Assembly (NCBI RefSeq): GCF_003114815.1
Contig: NZ_BFAZ01000009.1
Coordinates: 1,302,001 to 1,366,000, forward strand
Length of the DNA stretch: 64,000 nucleotides
Source: Leptospira ellinghausenii
GTDB taxonomy: Bacteria > Spirochaetota > Leptospiria > Leptospirales > Leptospiraceae
Direction: 5' to 3'
Positions within the stretch are counted from its first letter, which is position 1. Every line of letters begins with the position of its first letter. This document shows, in pieces, positions 8,696-17,699 of the stretch. A program made the position numbers and the translations under genes. The notes below the pieces were generated by a model. It ran no database searches. It was not told the origin of the DNA and worked only from the letters and a program-made list of their open reading frames with translations.

Positions 8696-9193
8696 ATGCG
8701 TTCTAAATACTTTATATTTTTATTTTTTTACATTTTTGTCTTTTGTAAGTCGAACCAAAAAATATGCGAAGGGGAAAATTGCCGAAATGGTAAACACTCA
8801 GTTTCGTATGAAAATGGCGACTTTTTTGAGGGCGAATTCTTTGAGGATACCAAACATGGGTTTGGAATTTATCGATATGCTAATGGAGATGTCTTTGAGG
8901 GTGAATATAAATTTGGTTATAAAGAAGGATTAGGATCTTATCGTTATACCAATGGGGATCAGTTCAAAGGAAATTATTTCAAAGGCAAAAGAGATGGGAT
9001 TGGTAAATATATCTTTGCAGATGGATTCATTTTGGAAGGAACATGGTCGCAAAATGAATTAAATGGAAAATGTAAAATCACAAACGCAAAAGGTAGTTTG
9101 GTGCTAGAAGGATACTGGCACCAAAATCATTATATTGGTTTTAAACCAAAAGAAGGATCAAACGATACGATCAAAATTTCGGATCCCGAGTGA
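8696..9193 (+). CDS. MORN-repeat lipoprotein
   Basis: 165 residues. A lipoprotein signal ends in FVFC, with the cysteine at 17. At least four MORN repeats follow (about 38-150), seen as GDFFEGEFFEDTKHGFGIY, GDVFEGEYKFGYKEGLGSY, GDQFKGNYFKGKRDGIGKY and a weaker GFILEGTWSQNELNGKCKI. MORN repeats form extended beta-sheets that bind lipids or proteins. The role here is unknown, and the protein is probably on the cell surface or in the periplasm. The 3' end overlaps the convergent metF by 36 bases. Confidence 0.85.
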   Translation: MRSKYFIFLFFYIFVFCKSNQKICEGENCRNGKHSVSYENGDFFEGEFFEDTKHGFGIYRYANGDVFEGEYKFGYKEGLGSYRYTNGDQFKGNYFKGKRDGIGKYIFADGFILEGTWSQNELNGKCKITNAKGSLVLEGYWHQNHYIGFKPKEGSNDTIKISDPE

Positions 9194-10045
9194 TTCGTAA
9201 ATTTTGCGTGTGGCCTTAGATTTGTTGAGTGTATACATATGAATGCCTGCAATTTTGTGATCTAACAAATCACGGACTTGTTCAGTTGCCCAATGGATCC
9301 CAACATTTTCTGCATAGGTATCGTCTTCCGCACGTGACAATGACTTCAATAATTTTGCAGGAAAATTAGTACCAAGGGATAATTCAGCCATTCGTGCCAT
9401 TCCTTTCCTGGAAGTAATTGGCATGATACCCGCGATAATTGGAACTTTGATTCCGGCAATCTCACATCGTTCTACAAAATCGTAAAAATAATCATTATTA
9501 AAAAACAATTGTGTGCAGATATAGTCAGCACCTTGGTCAACTTTCCATTTTAAGTATTCAATTTCTTTTAAACGATTGGGAGTGGAAGGATGACCTTCTG
9601 GAAATCCAGCAACTCCAATCCCCATATTTGGATAATTCCCTTTGATGAATCCTACCAATTCTCCGGCGTATTCGAATCCATTTTCTGTTTTTTGAAATTC
9701 ATTTTGGCCCTTTGGTGGATCACCACGAAGAGCCATGATGTTGTGAATTCCACTTTTTTGATATCGTTTTAGGATCTCACCAATTTCTTCTTTGGTGGAA
9801 CCAACACATGTGAGATGGCTAACAATTGTTAAACCAGTCTCCTCTTGTAATTTGACGACTAAATCGTGAGTTAGGTCACGAGTCGATCCACCCGCACCAT
9901 ACGTGACACTCACATAAGCAGGGTTCATTTGAGATAGTTCTTGGATATTTCGGAACAAATCCTCAGATGCTTCCTCATTTTTGGGAGGGAAAAATTCGAA
10001 GCTGATCGTAGTTTGTTTTTTGCCGAGGATCTCAGAAATGTGCAT
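9158..10045 (-). CDS. metF: 5,10-methylenetetrahydrofolate reductase
   Basis: 295 residues, full length for the bacterial enzyme. It reduces methylene-THF to methyl-THF with FAD for methionine synthesis. Typical motifs are SFEFFPPK near the N-terminus, VSVTYGAGGSTR, the NIMALRGDPP loop, GVAGFPEGHP and ICTQLFFNND. It starts 12 bases after the stop of the SDR gene upstream, so the two are probably co-transcribed. No riboswitch is visible upstream of the pair. The C-terminal coding end overlaps the convergent MORN gene. Confidence 0.96.
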   Translation of the reverse strand: MHISEILGKKQTTISFEFFPPKNEEASEDLFRNIQELSQMNPAYVSVTYGAGGSTRDLTHDLVVKLQEETGLTIVSHLTCVGSTKEEIGEILKRYQKSGIHNIMALRGDPPKGQNEFQKTENGFEYAGELVGFIKGNYPNMGIGVAGFPEGHPSTPNRLKEIEYLKWKVDQGADYICTQLFFNNDYFYDFVERCEIAGIKVPIIAGIMPITSRKGMARMAELSLGTNFPAKLLKSLSRAEDDTYAENVGIHWATEQVRDLLDHKIAGIHMYTLNKSKATRKIYESLGIRNFDRIV

Positions 10046-10057
10046 AAAACCTATCCT

Positions 10058-10873
10058 CTAAACAGGAATATTTTTCTCAAGCCCCTTGTTGGCAAGTAAC
10101 CAACCTTTTGACGCTTTTGTTTTTACGGCAAGCCAGAGTGAAAACTTAGGAAAGAGAGCCGGCATAATCACGATAGTAGACCTGAGATAAGAAGGGACAA
10201 GGACTTCACCAGGATTTTTCACTATCGCCTTACAGATTGCTTTTGCAACTTGGTCTGGTTCAATAACAGGAGTAAAAAAGGAAGGTTTGACACCTTCTAT
10301 CATTCTAGTTTTTGCCATTGATGGACAAATCCAACTAACACCGATTTGAGTTTCGTATAATTCCATTTTTAAGGCTTGAGAGAAACCAACCATTGCATGT
10401 TTGGTTGCGGAATAAGTGACAGTTCCTTCTGTTCCAAACTTACCTGCTATACTTGCTAGATTAATGATACATGCTTCTTTTTGTTCTCTGAGAATTGGCA
10501 AAGATTCATAAACCAACTTCATTGGTCCATGAACATTGATTTGTAAGGCTTTTTCCCAAACAGAAAAATCTTTTCCTTCGAAGGGACCACTCGGAGCAAT
10601 CCCTGCATTGTTAATCAAAACTTGGAAACTGAGTTTATTCTTTCTGATTTTTTTAATGAGATTTCCGATATCTTCTTCTTTGGAAAGATCACAAACATAA
10701 CCATAAAATTTTCTTCCAGACGTTTCCACTTTCTTTTGGATCTCTTTCAATAGGGATTGGTTGATATCAACTCCGATTATATCGTTTCCCTCGTTTGCCA
10801 ATCTTTCTGCTGTTAGAGCACCAATTCCCATTCCACAGCCTGTAATCAAAATCGTATTTCCAGATAATTTCAT
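10058..10873 (-). CDS. Short-chain dehydrogenase/reductase
   Basis: 271 residues of the classical SDR family. The nucleotide-binding motif is TGCGMGIG, with Asp at the end of the second strand (GVDINQS) suggesting NAD(H). NNAG is present, and the catalytic Ser and Tyr-x3-Lys lie in SIAGKFGTEGTVTYSATKH. The C-terminus (about 215-260) is hydrophobic and basic, as in SDRs that sit on membranes and act on lipids or retinoid-like substrates. The substrate cannot be told. It leads a two-gene unit with metF, which I take as a shared transcript rather than a shared pathway. Confidence 0.88.
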   Translation of the reverse strand: MKLSGNTILITGCGMGIGALTAERLANEGNDIIGVDINQSLLKEIQKKVETSGRKFYGYVCDLSKEEDIGNLIKKIRKNKLSFQVLINNAGIAPSGPFEGKDFSVWEKALQINVHGPMKLVYESLPILREQKEACIINLASIAGKFGTEGTVTYSATKHAMVGFSQALKMELYETQIGVSWICPSMAKTRMIEGVKPSFFTPVIEPDQVAKAICKAIVKNPGEVLVPSYLRSTIVIMPALFPKFSLWLAVKTKASKGWLLANKGLEKNIPV

Positions 10874-10934
10874 ACCATCACTCTAATCCATTTTTTAGTT
10901 TCGTCAATCGGAATCATATAGGAAATAGACTCAA

Positions 10935-11690
10935 ATGCAATATCGACTTTTAAAACCTGAACTAGGTCATAGATTACAGTCTGTAAATTCTACAAACGAA
11001 TGGATCCGAAATCCAGAGGTTCCTTTCGGATCTTGGGTGATAGCAGAGGAACAGACTGCAGGAAAAGGACGAGGCCAAAATATATGGCAGTCGTTAGGCG
11101 AAGAACCATTGATATTCTCTGGAAAAATCAGACTTTCAGCCGCGGAAATTTCTTTGCCTTTACTTTCGATTTTTATATCTTCTGCATTACTCAAAACAAT
11201 TCTCCATTTTTTTCCTGAACGAGAAGAAGATACAACAATCAAATGGCCAAATGATATTTATAAAAACGAAAAGAAAGTAGCTGGAATTTTAGTACAATCT
11301 GAGTTTATCAATGGTGTTTATGACGTTGTGATCGGAATAGGACTCAACTTTTTTGGACAATCCGTACCTGAGGATTTAAAGGAGAAAGCTACCTTTTTAT
11401 GTGATTCTCAAATAGGAGAAGGTGACTTAGAAAGATTTGTAAATCATTTGGTCATAGGAATCAACCAAGCTGTGATCACACTCCTTGACCAAAGCCAAGT
11501 TTTAAAAGATTTAGTATGGATCGAAGATCATTCTCTATTAAAGAACAAGGTCATTGAAACGGAATGGGATGAAAGAATCGTAAGAGGTCGAGTTTTGGGA
11601 ATTGATGAATTTGGATTCCTTCTTATTATGACTGAAACTGGCCAAAAGATTGAGCTTATGGACACTTCACCAAAATTTCGGATGATATAA
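10935..11690 (+). CDS. birA: Biotin--[acetyl-CoA-carboxylase] ligase
   Basis: 251 residues. It activates biotin with ATP and joins it to the biotin carboxyl carrier protein. Motifs: STNEW at the start, the biotin/ATP loop GKGRGQNIW, KWPNDIY, KKVAGILVQ and GIGLNFF. The C-terminal SH3-like domain covers about 205-250. There is no N-terminal helix-turn-helix, so it is the single-function type that does not repress transcription. The next gene, coaX, starts at the base after its stop codon (TAAATG), so the two form an operon. Confidence 0.95.
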   Translation: MQYRLLKPELGHRLQSVNSTNEWIRNPEVPFGSWVIAEEQTAGKGRGQNIWQSLGEEPLIFSGKIRLSAAEISLPLLSIFISSALLKTILHFFPEREEDTTIKWPNDIYKNEKKVAGILVQSEFINGVYDVVIGIGLNFFGQSVPEDLKEKATFLCDSQIGEGDLERFVNHLVIGINQAVITLLDQSQVLKDLVWIEDHSLLKNKVIETEWDERIVRGRVLGIDEFGFLLIMTETGQKIELMDTSPKFRMI

Positions 11691-12482
11691 ATGTCAGAAT
11701 CACCACTATTATTAGTTATCGATGTTGGAAATACTAACACAGTATTTGGAGTTTTTCGTGAAGGTCAAGAAACACCTGATTTTCACAAAAGAACTGTTAC
11801 GCGAAGAGATCGAACTTCGGATGAATTAGGTCTATTTCTGAAGGGATTTTTGACCCAAGAGAATGTAAAAGCAGACCGCGTCAAAAAAGCAATTTATTCT
11901 AGTGTTGTCCCTTCACTCAATCCGATCGTAGAAAGAATGTTAGAGGATTGGTTTGATGTAAATCCACTCCGTGTTTATTACCAAATGAATTTAAACTTTG
12001 GAATCAGTTACCCTCGACCTTTTGAAATTGGTGCGGATCGACTTGTCAATGCTGCTTATTGTGCTAAAACCTATCCTGGAAAAAAGGCCATCTTGGTTGA
12101 TTTGGGAACGGCGACTACATTTTGTGTGATTAACGAAAAACCAGAATACATAGGTGGTGTGATTGCACCTGGATTAAAAATATCCATGGATGCCTTAACG
12201 AGAAACACAGCCCAACTTCCTCCTATTGTATTTGGTTCTCCTTCTCGTGTATTGGGTGAATCAACTGTAGAATCAATCCAAGCAGGTTTTTTCTTTGGGT
12301 GGATTGGCCTTCTGAAAGAAATCGTAAGAGCCATCAAGGAAGAACATCCTGGTGATTATGTAGTAGTGGGAACCGGTGGCCTTGTGACAACAATCCATGC
12401 TTCGCATAACCAGGTATTTGATGAAATTGATCCAATGATGACTCTCAAAGGATTAAAAATTTTAGCCGATTTAAATTCCTAA
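11691..12482 (+). CDS. coaX: Type III pantothenate kinase
   Basis: 263 residues. It phosphorylates pantothenate in the first step of coenzyme A synthesis. The ASKHA fold signs are clear: [12 protein letters not shown] (phosphate loop), the GADR motif in [22 protein letters not shown] and GGVIAPGL, and a final GTGGLVTTI. Type III enzymes are not inhibited by CoA. The gene directly follows birA, a pairing seen in many bacteria. Its last 12 bases overlap the convergent SGNH lipoprotein gene. Confidence 0.96.
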   Translation: MSESPLLLVIDVGNTNTVFGVFREGQETPDFHKRTVTRRDRTSDELGLFLKGFLTQENVKADRVKKAIYSSVVPSLNPIVERMLEDWFDVNPLRVYYQMNLNFGISYPRPFEIGADRLVNAAYCAKTYPGKKAILVDLGTATTFCVINEKPEYIGGVIAPGLKISMDALTRNTAQLPPIVFGSPSRVLGESTVESIQAGFFFGWIGLLKEIVRAIKEEHPGDYVVVGTGGLVTTIHASHNQVFDEIDPMMTLKGLKILADLNS

Positions 12483-13118
12483 GATTTTTTTTCGATATAA
12501 CTCACCCATAATTTCATAACCAATTTGGTTTGGATGAATTGGGTCTGAGACCGGATACAATGGAACATCACCCTGGTAGGATTCAAAAAATGTTTCTACA
12601 TCGATTGTATCGACATTTTGTTTTTGAGATTTGATTTGCCGAAGTGTTTCATTGTTGGTGCGTATAGTTTCCCGTATCGATGCCAAATTTGTTCTTGGAA
12701 TTAAGGTAAGATACACTATCGAATTTTGAGAGTTTTGCAAAAAATCAATCAATGAACGTGTGCGAGTTTCATAACCAGAGGTTCCATAAACCATCGCATC
12801 GTTTGTTCCTAATTCTAAGATCCAAATCTGAGTTGGAATCTCATTCAATCGATTTTTATTTTGTAACCAATCTTCGGTAGAGTAACCAGCGACGGAAAGA
12901 TCTGTAACTGTAAATTCACTTGGCAATTTTTGTTTCAGTCCAAATCCGTTAGACCATTGTGCGAGCGAATCCCCAACAATTGTGATTTTACGATTCAATG
13001 CATTGGCTCCTAATAAAGACAAATATTGTTGCGAAGGTTTATCTGAATGGTAACAAAATTGGAAACTAATCGGAAAAACCAAGAAACATAGAATATGTTT
13101 TAAATTCGTCCGATTCAT
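12471..13118 (-). CDS. SGNH/GDSL-type hydrolase lipoprotein
   Basis: 215 residues. A lipoprotein-type signal ends SFQFC (Cys22). The SGNH blocks are GDSLAQW (nucleophile Ser, block I), the Gly in VAGYS (block II), GTNDAM (block III) and DPIHPN (block V, with the catalytic Asp and His). This predicts an esterase or lipase acting on acyl or acetyl esters in the envelope. It overlaps the upstream membrane glycosyltransferase-like gene by 4 bases (ATGA). A role in editing O-acyl groups of surface sugars is plausible but only inferred. Confidence 0.85.
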   Translation of the reverse strand: MNRTNLKHILCFLVFPISFQFCYHSDKPSQQYLSLLGANALNRKITIVGDSLAQWSNGFGLKQKLPSEFTVTDLSVAGYSTEDWLQNKNRLNEIPTQIWILELGTNDAMVYGTSGYETRTRSLIDFLQNSQNSIVYLTLIPRTNLASIRETIRTNNETLRQIKSQKQNVDTIDVETFFESYQGDVPLYPVSDPIHPNQIGYEIMGELYRKKILGI

Positions 13119-14548
13119 TTTCTAGTATATATGATTGTTTTGTAATGTAACCAATGATTGGATGGAACCGGTATATCCCATTCTTTCCGAATCCAATTCC
13201 CCTGTTTTAAATATTCCTTTATGGTTTCATTGATAAGATTTTCATCATAAAAAATAAAACTATCACGAGAGTGAATCGTTTTGATATAAGTAGCTGATGG
13301 AAGTTCCAGCTCACCAGGAATAAATTCTAAAATATCCAAATCAGGACGTTTGGATTTGAGATAAAAATAAGGATCTGGTAAACTTTGAAGGTAAAGTGTT
13401 TTTGAATTTGTTAAACTTTTTTCAATCTTTTGAAAATGCAAAGTTTGGATTTCATTTGTATCTGACTTTGCCCAATGGATCGTAACTATGAAAACCATGG
13501 CAAATAAGGATACCAAGATTCCAACATATGGAAGTTTGTTGAAGATAGATTTTTCTTGGAGTAATAATGCCATTCCAAATGCTAAAGGGAAAAGACTATG
13601 GTATACATACCAACCTTCAGAAGAAGTATACAAGGCTACAAAAACAGACAAAATCCAAACCCAAAATAAATACCATGAATTCATTTGTTTTGTACTGTTT
13701 TGGAAATGTCTGAAAGTAAAAAAACTTAAGCATGTTAATTGTAAACAAATGATCAGCAATCTGATTTTAGGAAATCCAAATCCAAAAGAAAAAATCTTCA
13801 GTTTATCAATGAGTGTAAAAGTTTTTAGAAGGTTTTGTTTTCTCGTAAGTTGAGCACCAAACTGAATTTGAAACCATTCCCAATTCGGATGAATATAATA
13901 AATCCAACCCAATATTGGTAAAACTCCACCTAACAAAAACCAGATTATTTTTTTGAAACCAAAATTTTGATAAATTAAGTAAAGAGTGATGAGTCCAAAA
14001 GAAGCACCAATGGGATGGGATAAAGCTGAAAACGACAACATCACACCTGCGAATAAAGGATTCCAATTGGATTTACTTTTGTTTGTTGCAAAGAGTAAAC
14101 TTAGGATAAAAAAACATGCAGTGAGGGCTTCCATCCGAGCGACGGTACCAAACCGAAACACTAGGGGTTCCCAAAGTACACTTGCGAAGGCAATTTGAGC
14201 TGCCATCTCTGAAAAGGAAAGTCTCTTTAATAAATTGTAAAATCCAAATGAAGTTAAGTAAACAATACAAACATTCGCTATGCGAAGAGTGATTAACGTA
14301 TCAGGAAAAATAGATAATGTAAAACCAGAAAATAATAAATAACCAGGTGGCATCCATAAAGTTTTGGATTCCATTCCTGGTATGAGTCCAGAGAGGACCT
14401 CTGTTTTTAAATGTCCTGAATTCGCAAATGAGATGGCTGGAGAATAAAATAAAACTTCATCCGGCCATACAACTGGTAAGGTACCTAAGCTGATACCAAC
14501 TTGGAAACAGTAGAGAAGGGAGATGAATAAAAACGAGGCGTAAGCCAC
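13115..14548 (-). CDS. GT-C-type integral membrane glycosyltransferase-like protein
   Basis: About 478 residues from the GTG at 14548, with some ten membrane helices. After the first helix comes the acidic loop WPDEVLFYSPA, matching the Asp-Glu motif in the first periplasmic loop of PMT/ArnT-type transferases that use polyprenyl-phosphate sugars. The C-terminus is a soluble domain. The frame is open to an ATG at 14632, but that would overlap the STAS gene by 77 bases and add a polar stretch; the GTG falls 7 bases after the STAS stop and begins right at the first helix. Acceptor and sugar are unknown. Coupled downstream to the SGNH lipoprotein. Confidence 0.8.
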   Translation of the reverse strand: MAYASFLFISLLYCFQVGISLGTLPVVWPDEVLFYSPAISFANSGHLKTEVLSGLIPGMESKTLWMPPGYLLFSGFTLSIFPDTLITLRIANVCIVYLTSFGFYNLLKRLSFSEMAAQIAFASVLWEPLVFRFGTVARMEALTACFFILSLLFATNKSKSNWNPLFAGVMLSFSALSHPIGASFGLITLYLIYQNFGFKKIIWFLLGGVLPILGWIYYIHPNWEWFQIQFGAQLTRKQNLLKTFTLIDKLKIFSFGFGFPKIRLLIICLQLTCLSFFTFRHFQNSTKQMNSWYLFWVWILSVFVALYTSSEGWYVYHSLFPLAFGMALLLQEKSIFNKLPYVGILVSLFAMVFIVTIHWAKSDTNEIQTLHFQKIEKSLTNSKTLYLQSLPDPYFYLKSKRPDLDILEFIPGELELPSATYIKTIHSRDSFIFYDENLINETIKEYLKQGNWIRKEWDIPVPSNHWLHYKTIIYTRK

Positions 14549-14555
14549 GTTCGTT

Positions 14556-14894
14556 CTACTTTGAGAGAGAGTTAACGGCTTCTTGTTCCGTTTCGAAAAC
14601 TTCAAACAGATCGAGTAGTTCCACAACATCAAAAACCTTTTTTACAGGTGGAGTGATGCAACAGAGTTTGAGTTTTCTTCCTTGTTTGTCGAGTTCTCGA
14701 ACCATACCAACAAAGATACGAATCCCAGAAGAGGAGATATAGGAAATAAGCTCCAGGTTGATGATGATGTCACCTTCCCCGTTTTGCACGTCATCAGCTA
14801 ATTTTGCCTCAACCTCATCAGAATGTGTAATGTCTAAACGACCATTGAGGTGAACGAGTGTGTGCTTTCCGATTTTTTTGGTTTTTATTTCCAA
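14556..14894 (-). CDS. STAS-domain anti-sigma factor antagonist-like protein
   Basis: 112 residues, a single STAS domain. The phosphorylation site is the serine in YISSSGIRIF (Ser55), where SpoIIAA-type proteins have DSSG; the Asp before it is Ser here. Such proteins take part in partner switching with serine kinases and SpoIIE-type phosphatases. None of those lies next to it, though three SpoIIE-type proteins are encoded 22-43 kb downstream. It may be the first gene of the operon with the membrane glycosyltransferase-like protein. Confidence 0.9.
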   Translation of the reverse strand: MEIKTKKIGKHTLVHLNGRLDITHSDEVEAKLADDVQNGEGDIIINLELISYISSSGIRIFVGMVRELDKQGRKLKLCCITPPVKKVFDVVELLDLFEVFETEQEAVNSLSK

Positions 14895-14949
14895 AGCGAG
14901 CCTACTTGGAGACTAGAATCTTTGAAAACACCAAAGGTTCAAGAAATTT

Positions 14950-15609
14950 TTACGCTGCTTGGTTTCTGTTTCTAGTAAAAAGTCGAGGGTCGTTGTGCTC
15001 TGCCTCTGGAATATGCAACATAATCCTCTGACGAGTGGAACGAGACGTCCTATGGCCTAAAAATTCTTGGATTTCCCAAACGGGGAAACCCTTTTGGTAC
15101 AAATCAAGAGCAATTACATCTCTCAAAAACGGAATATGGATTTCTCTGGAAATGAGACGGCTTGCATTTTTGAGAATTTTTTGTATGGTGCGTGTTCGCA
15201 AAACTCCGTCTCTTCCTGGGAATAGATAATCATTCGGTAAAAACTCACACGAATACCGATAGAGTTCGATTGCAAAATTGGGTTCGAGAAAGATATTACG
15301 CCTACGAAGACGACCACCGTTCTTTAAATGGAAACGATTCATTTCTGAATTAAAATCTGCGATCTTCAGATGGATGAGTTCAGGTAAAGATAAACCCGTA
15401 CATACTAAAAATTTGATGATCAAATAGTGTAGATGGTTTCGGCACCTAAGTTTGTTGAGTAAATTTCGGACTTCTGTTTGGTCTAATAGAGAGTTTTCAA
15501 TTTTACAAACATCAACAGTAAGAATGTGTGGGAGTAAGGTTGGTAGTTTCAAATTAGTATTTAGCATATTTTTCTTGTGGAATGTATCAGAGTCTAACAA
15601 TCCTTGCAA
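14950..15609 (-). CDS. Tyrosine-recombinase-fold protein with lost catalytic residues
   Basis: 219 residues. The catalytic-domain plan of XerC/D-type recombinases is visible, but key residues are changed. TGLSLPELIHL has Ser74 where the first catalytic Arg sits. IPFLRD keeps Arg163, but the preceding His position is Pro160 and the following His is Asp164. LGH (184-186) is kept, and the segment that should hold the nucleophile Tyr reads RIMLHI (Met197). The N-terminal SAM-like domain is short. It should not cut DNA; DNA binding as a structural or regulatory protein is my inference. A second start at 15567 is possible. Confidence 0.8.
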   Translation of the reverse strand: MQGLLDSDTFHKKNMLNTNLKLPTLLPHILTVDVCKIENSLLDQTEVRNLLNKLRCRNHLHYLIIKFLVCTGLSLPELIHLKIADFNSEMNRFHLKNGGRLRRRNIFLEPNFAIELYRYSCEFLPNDYLFPGRDGVLRTRTIQKILKNASRLISREIHIPFLRDVIALDLYQKGFPVWEIQEFLGHRTSRSTRQRIMLHIPEAEHNDPRLFTRNRNQAA

Positions 15610-15757
15610 TTAAATTGTCACCAAACTGTAGTTTTGGATCGCTATTTTTGAAGAAATAAATTTCCTAGTTCATGTTTTTGCACGATGTATTTTTCTGCTT
15701 GATTCCATTGTAAAAAACGATTTTATCATTGGGAGAAACGATAAAGGATCAAAACAA

Positions 15758-16828
15758 ATGGACTCGCTGGAACTCAAAACAAATGACCCGGAACTACAAC
15801 TGACAAAAGAAGACATTCAAAAAGTTGAGGAATTAACCGGACAAATTAAACTCAATAATCCAAATGACATAGTTTCTTATGGATCCTCTGCCCAATCTAA
15901 GGTATCTGATTTTGCGGACAAAGTTTTAGCTGAAATTAAAACCAAGGATGCTGGTTATGCGGGAGATTTATTAAATCAATTATTATTTAAAATCAAAGAT
16001 TTGGATATGGATAGTTTTGCGGGAGAGGGAAGTACTCTTTCTAAAATTCCATTGATAGGTGGTTTATTTGATGTTTCTCGAAAATTTTTAGCAAAGTTTG
16101 AAGATCTAGAATCTCAAATTGGAAAAATTGTCGATGAACTGCATTCAGCAAGAACCAATCTCACAAAAGACATAACTCTATTGCAGGCGTTATACGAGAA
16201 GAACTTAGAATATTTCAAAGAAATTCAAATCTACATTGCCGCAGGTGACAAAAAGATACAAGAGTTACGCGACAAAATACTTCCTGAAATGTTGGAAAAG
16301 GCAAAGGCTCAAGGTGATACCTTAGCTTCCCAACAGTACCAAGATATGGTACAAATGGTGGATCGTTTTGAGAAAAAAATTCATGATCTAAAACTCACCA
16401 GAATCCTTTCACTTCAAACAGGACCACAAATCCGATTGATCCAAAGTGGAAACCAAGTATTAGTTGAAAAAATCCAGAGTTCGATATTAAATACAATCCC
16501 ACTTTGGAAAAATCAAATTGTGATCGCTCTTGGTTTGATGCGCCAAAGAAAAGCCTTGGAAGCACAAAAACAAGTTTCACAAACCACAAATGATTTAATT
16601 CAAAAAAATGCTGAGATGTTAAAGTCAGGTACCGTTGAGATTGCAAAAGAATCGGAAAAAGGAATCATTGAAATCGAAACACTCAAAAATGTGAACCAAA
16701 AATTGATCGAAACGATTACCGAAACCTTAAAAATCCAGGAAGACGGTCGTCAAAAACGAAAATTGGCGGAACAAGAAATGATCAAAATCGAATCCGATAT
16801 CAAACAAAAACTTTTGGAATCTAAATAG
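15758..16828 (+). CDS. TelA/toxic anion resistance family protein
   Basis: 356 residues, nearly all helical and charged. The KIPLIGGLFDVSRKFLAKFED motif region (about 95-115) and the following LHSARTNLTKDITLL, KNLEYFKE and later QIRLIQSGNQVLVEKIQSSILNTIPLWKNQI match the TelA family. That family was named for tellurite resistance, but its members are widespread with general envelope-stress roles. It is cytoplasmic. The gene is followed one base later by an XpaC-like protein, the partner often found beside TelA, and then by an inositol-phosphatase gene: a three-gene operon. A purine-rich AAAGGATC lies upstream of the ATG. Confidence 0.9.
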   Translation: MDSLELKTNDPELQLTKEDIQKVEELTGQIKLNNPNDIVSYGSSAQSKVSDFADKVLAEIKTKDAGYAGDLLNQLLFKIKDLDMDSFAGEGSTLSKIPLIGGLFDVSRKFLAKFEDLESQIGKIVDELHSARTNLTKDITLLQALYEKNLEYFKEIQIYIAAGDKKIQELRDKILPEMLEKAKAQGDTLASQQYQDMVQMVDRFEKKIHDLKLTRILSLQTGPQIRLIQSGNQVLVEKIQSSILNTIPLWKNQIVIALGLMRQRKALEAQKQVSQTTNDLIQKNAEMLKSGTVEIAKESEKGIIEIETLKNVNQKLIETITETLKIQEDGRQKRKLAEQEMIKIESDIKQKLLESK

Positions 16829-16829
16829 A

Positions 16830-17699
16830 ATGACAGACATACAATTGGAACAAGACCAAGAAGAAAAAAAGTGGGCCAGACGGGCCCATATCTCTACTTT
16901 ACTCACGTATCCAATGGCATTATTGCCATTCCCCTTCTATTTTTCCTCACTTGGAGCAATGATTTATCCATTTGTGATGTGGTTATCTCGTGGTAAATCA
17001 TCCTATTCCGCAAAACAATCATTAGAAGCAATTTATCTCCAAGCACTTCTATCTCTTGGATATTTTGGCTTTGGAACCAAGTTCGGTGATGACCGAGTAT
17101 TACTAGTGTTTTCCTACGTATTTATGGCTTTTTTACATGTTGTTTTTTTAGGAATTGCCATATTTCGAACAACAATAGGAAAACCACACCATTATCCATT
17201 TAGCTTTTTTCCATTACTATTTTCCTCTCACCAAACAAAGGAAAATTGGAATGAGTTAAAGAAAAAATTTGAAGATAAAGTAGAATTTTCAGAATATAAA
17301 ACTCAAATGGAAAAGTTGGATTCCTTTCGAATATCAACTGAAAAAGATGCAAAATCACTTACTGATACAAACCTACAAAGTTTGTGTAATGAGTATTTGC
17401 ATTCACTTTCAGATTTACGAGTGAAACTAGCAGAAGATCCCCTTTCGTATCGGAAAGCAAAACAATTCTTAAACTATTTTCCAGAAACTGTTTCCAAAAT
17501 TCTGAGCCAATACATCAGAGTGAATCAAAATTCAAATACACCTGATGCGGAAAAAAGAAAAACAGAACTCAATTCCTTGTTAAGTGAAGTGATCAAAACC
17601 ACTGAACAAGTTCGAAATAAATTGAAAGCAGATGAAACCCTAAATTTAGATGTTGAGATCACCGCTATGAAGAAAAACATCGAATTTGGTGGGTATTAA
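16830..17699 (+). CDS. DUF4870-like membrane domain fused to XpaC-like domain
   Basis: 289 residues in two parts. Residues about 15-130 hold three or four membrane helices with SSYSAKQSLEAIYLQALL, as in DUF4870 proteins (AKQALNFQ-type motif). Residues about 145-289 are cytoplasmic and helical. The segment RKAKQFLNYFPETVSKILSQY resembles XpaC, the family found next to TelA and linked by name to hydrolysis of a chromogenic phosphate. The fusion would tether an XpaC/TelA complex to the membrane. The stop overlaps the next start (TAATG). Confidence 0.75.
   Translation: MTDIQLEQDQEEKKWARRAHISTLLTYPMALLPFPFYFSSLGAMIYPFVMWLSRGKSSYSAKQSLEAIYLQALLSLGYFGFGTKFGDDRVLLVFSYVFMAFLHVVFLGIAIFRTTIGKPHHYPFSFFPLLFSSHQTKENWNELKKKFEDKVEFSEYKTQMEKLDSFRISTEKDAKSLTDTNLQSLCNEYLHSLSDLRVKLAEDPLSYRKAKQFLNYFPETVSKILSQYIRVNQNSNTPDAEKRKTELNSLLSEVIKTTEQVRNKLKADETLNLDVEITAMKKNIEFGGY

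Noticed and set aside
13488..13853. Plus-strand frame of 121 codons inside the membrane glycosyltransferase-like gene
   Set aside because: It is the mirror of a hydrophobic coding region and has a basic, low-complexity composition.
15610..15757. 148-base gap before telA checked for a tRNA or small RNA
   Set aside because: No cloverleaf or strong terminator hairpin; only a weak 6-base inverted repeat near the start codon.
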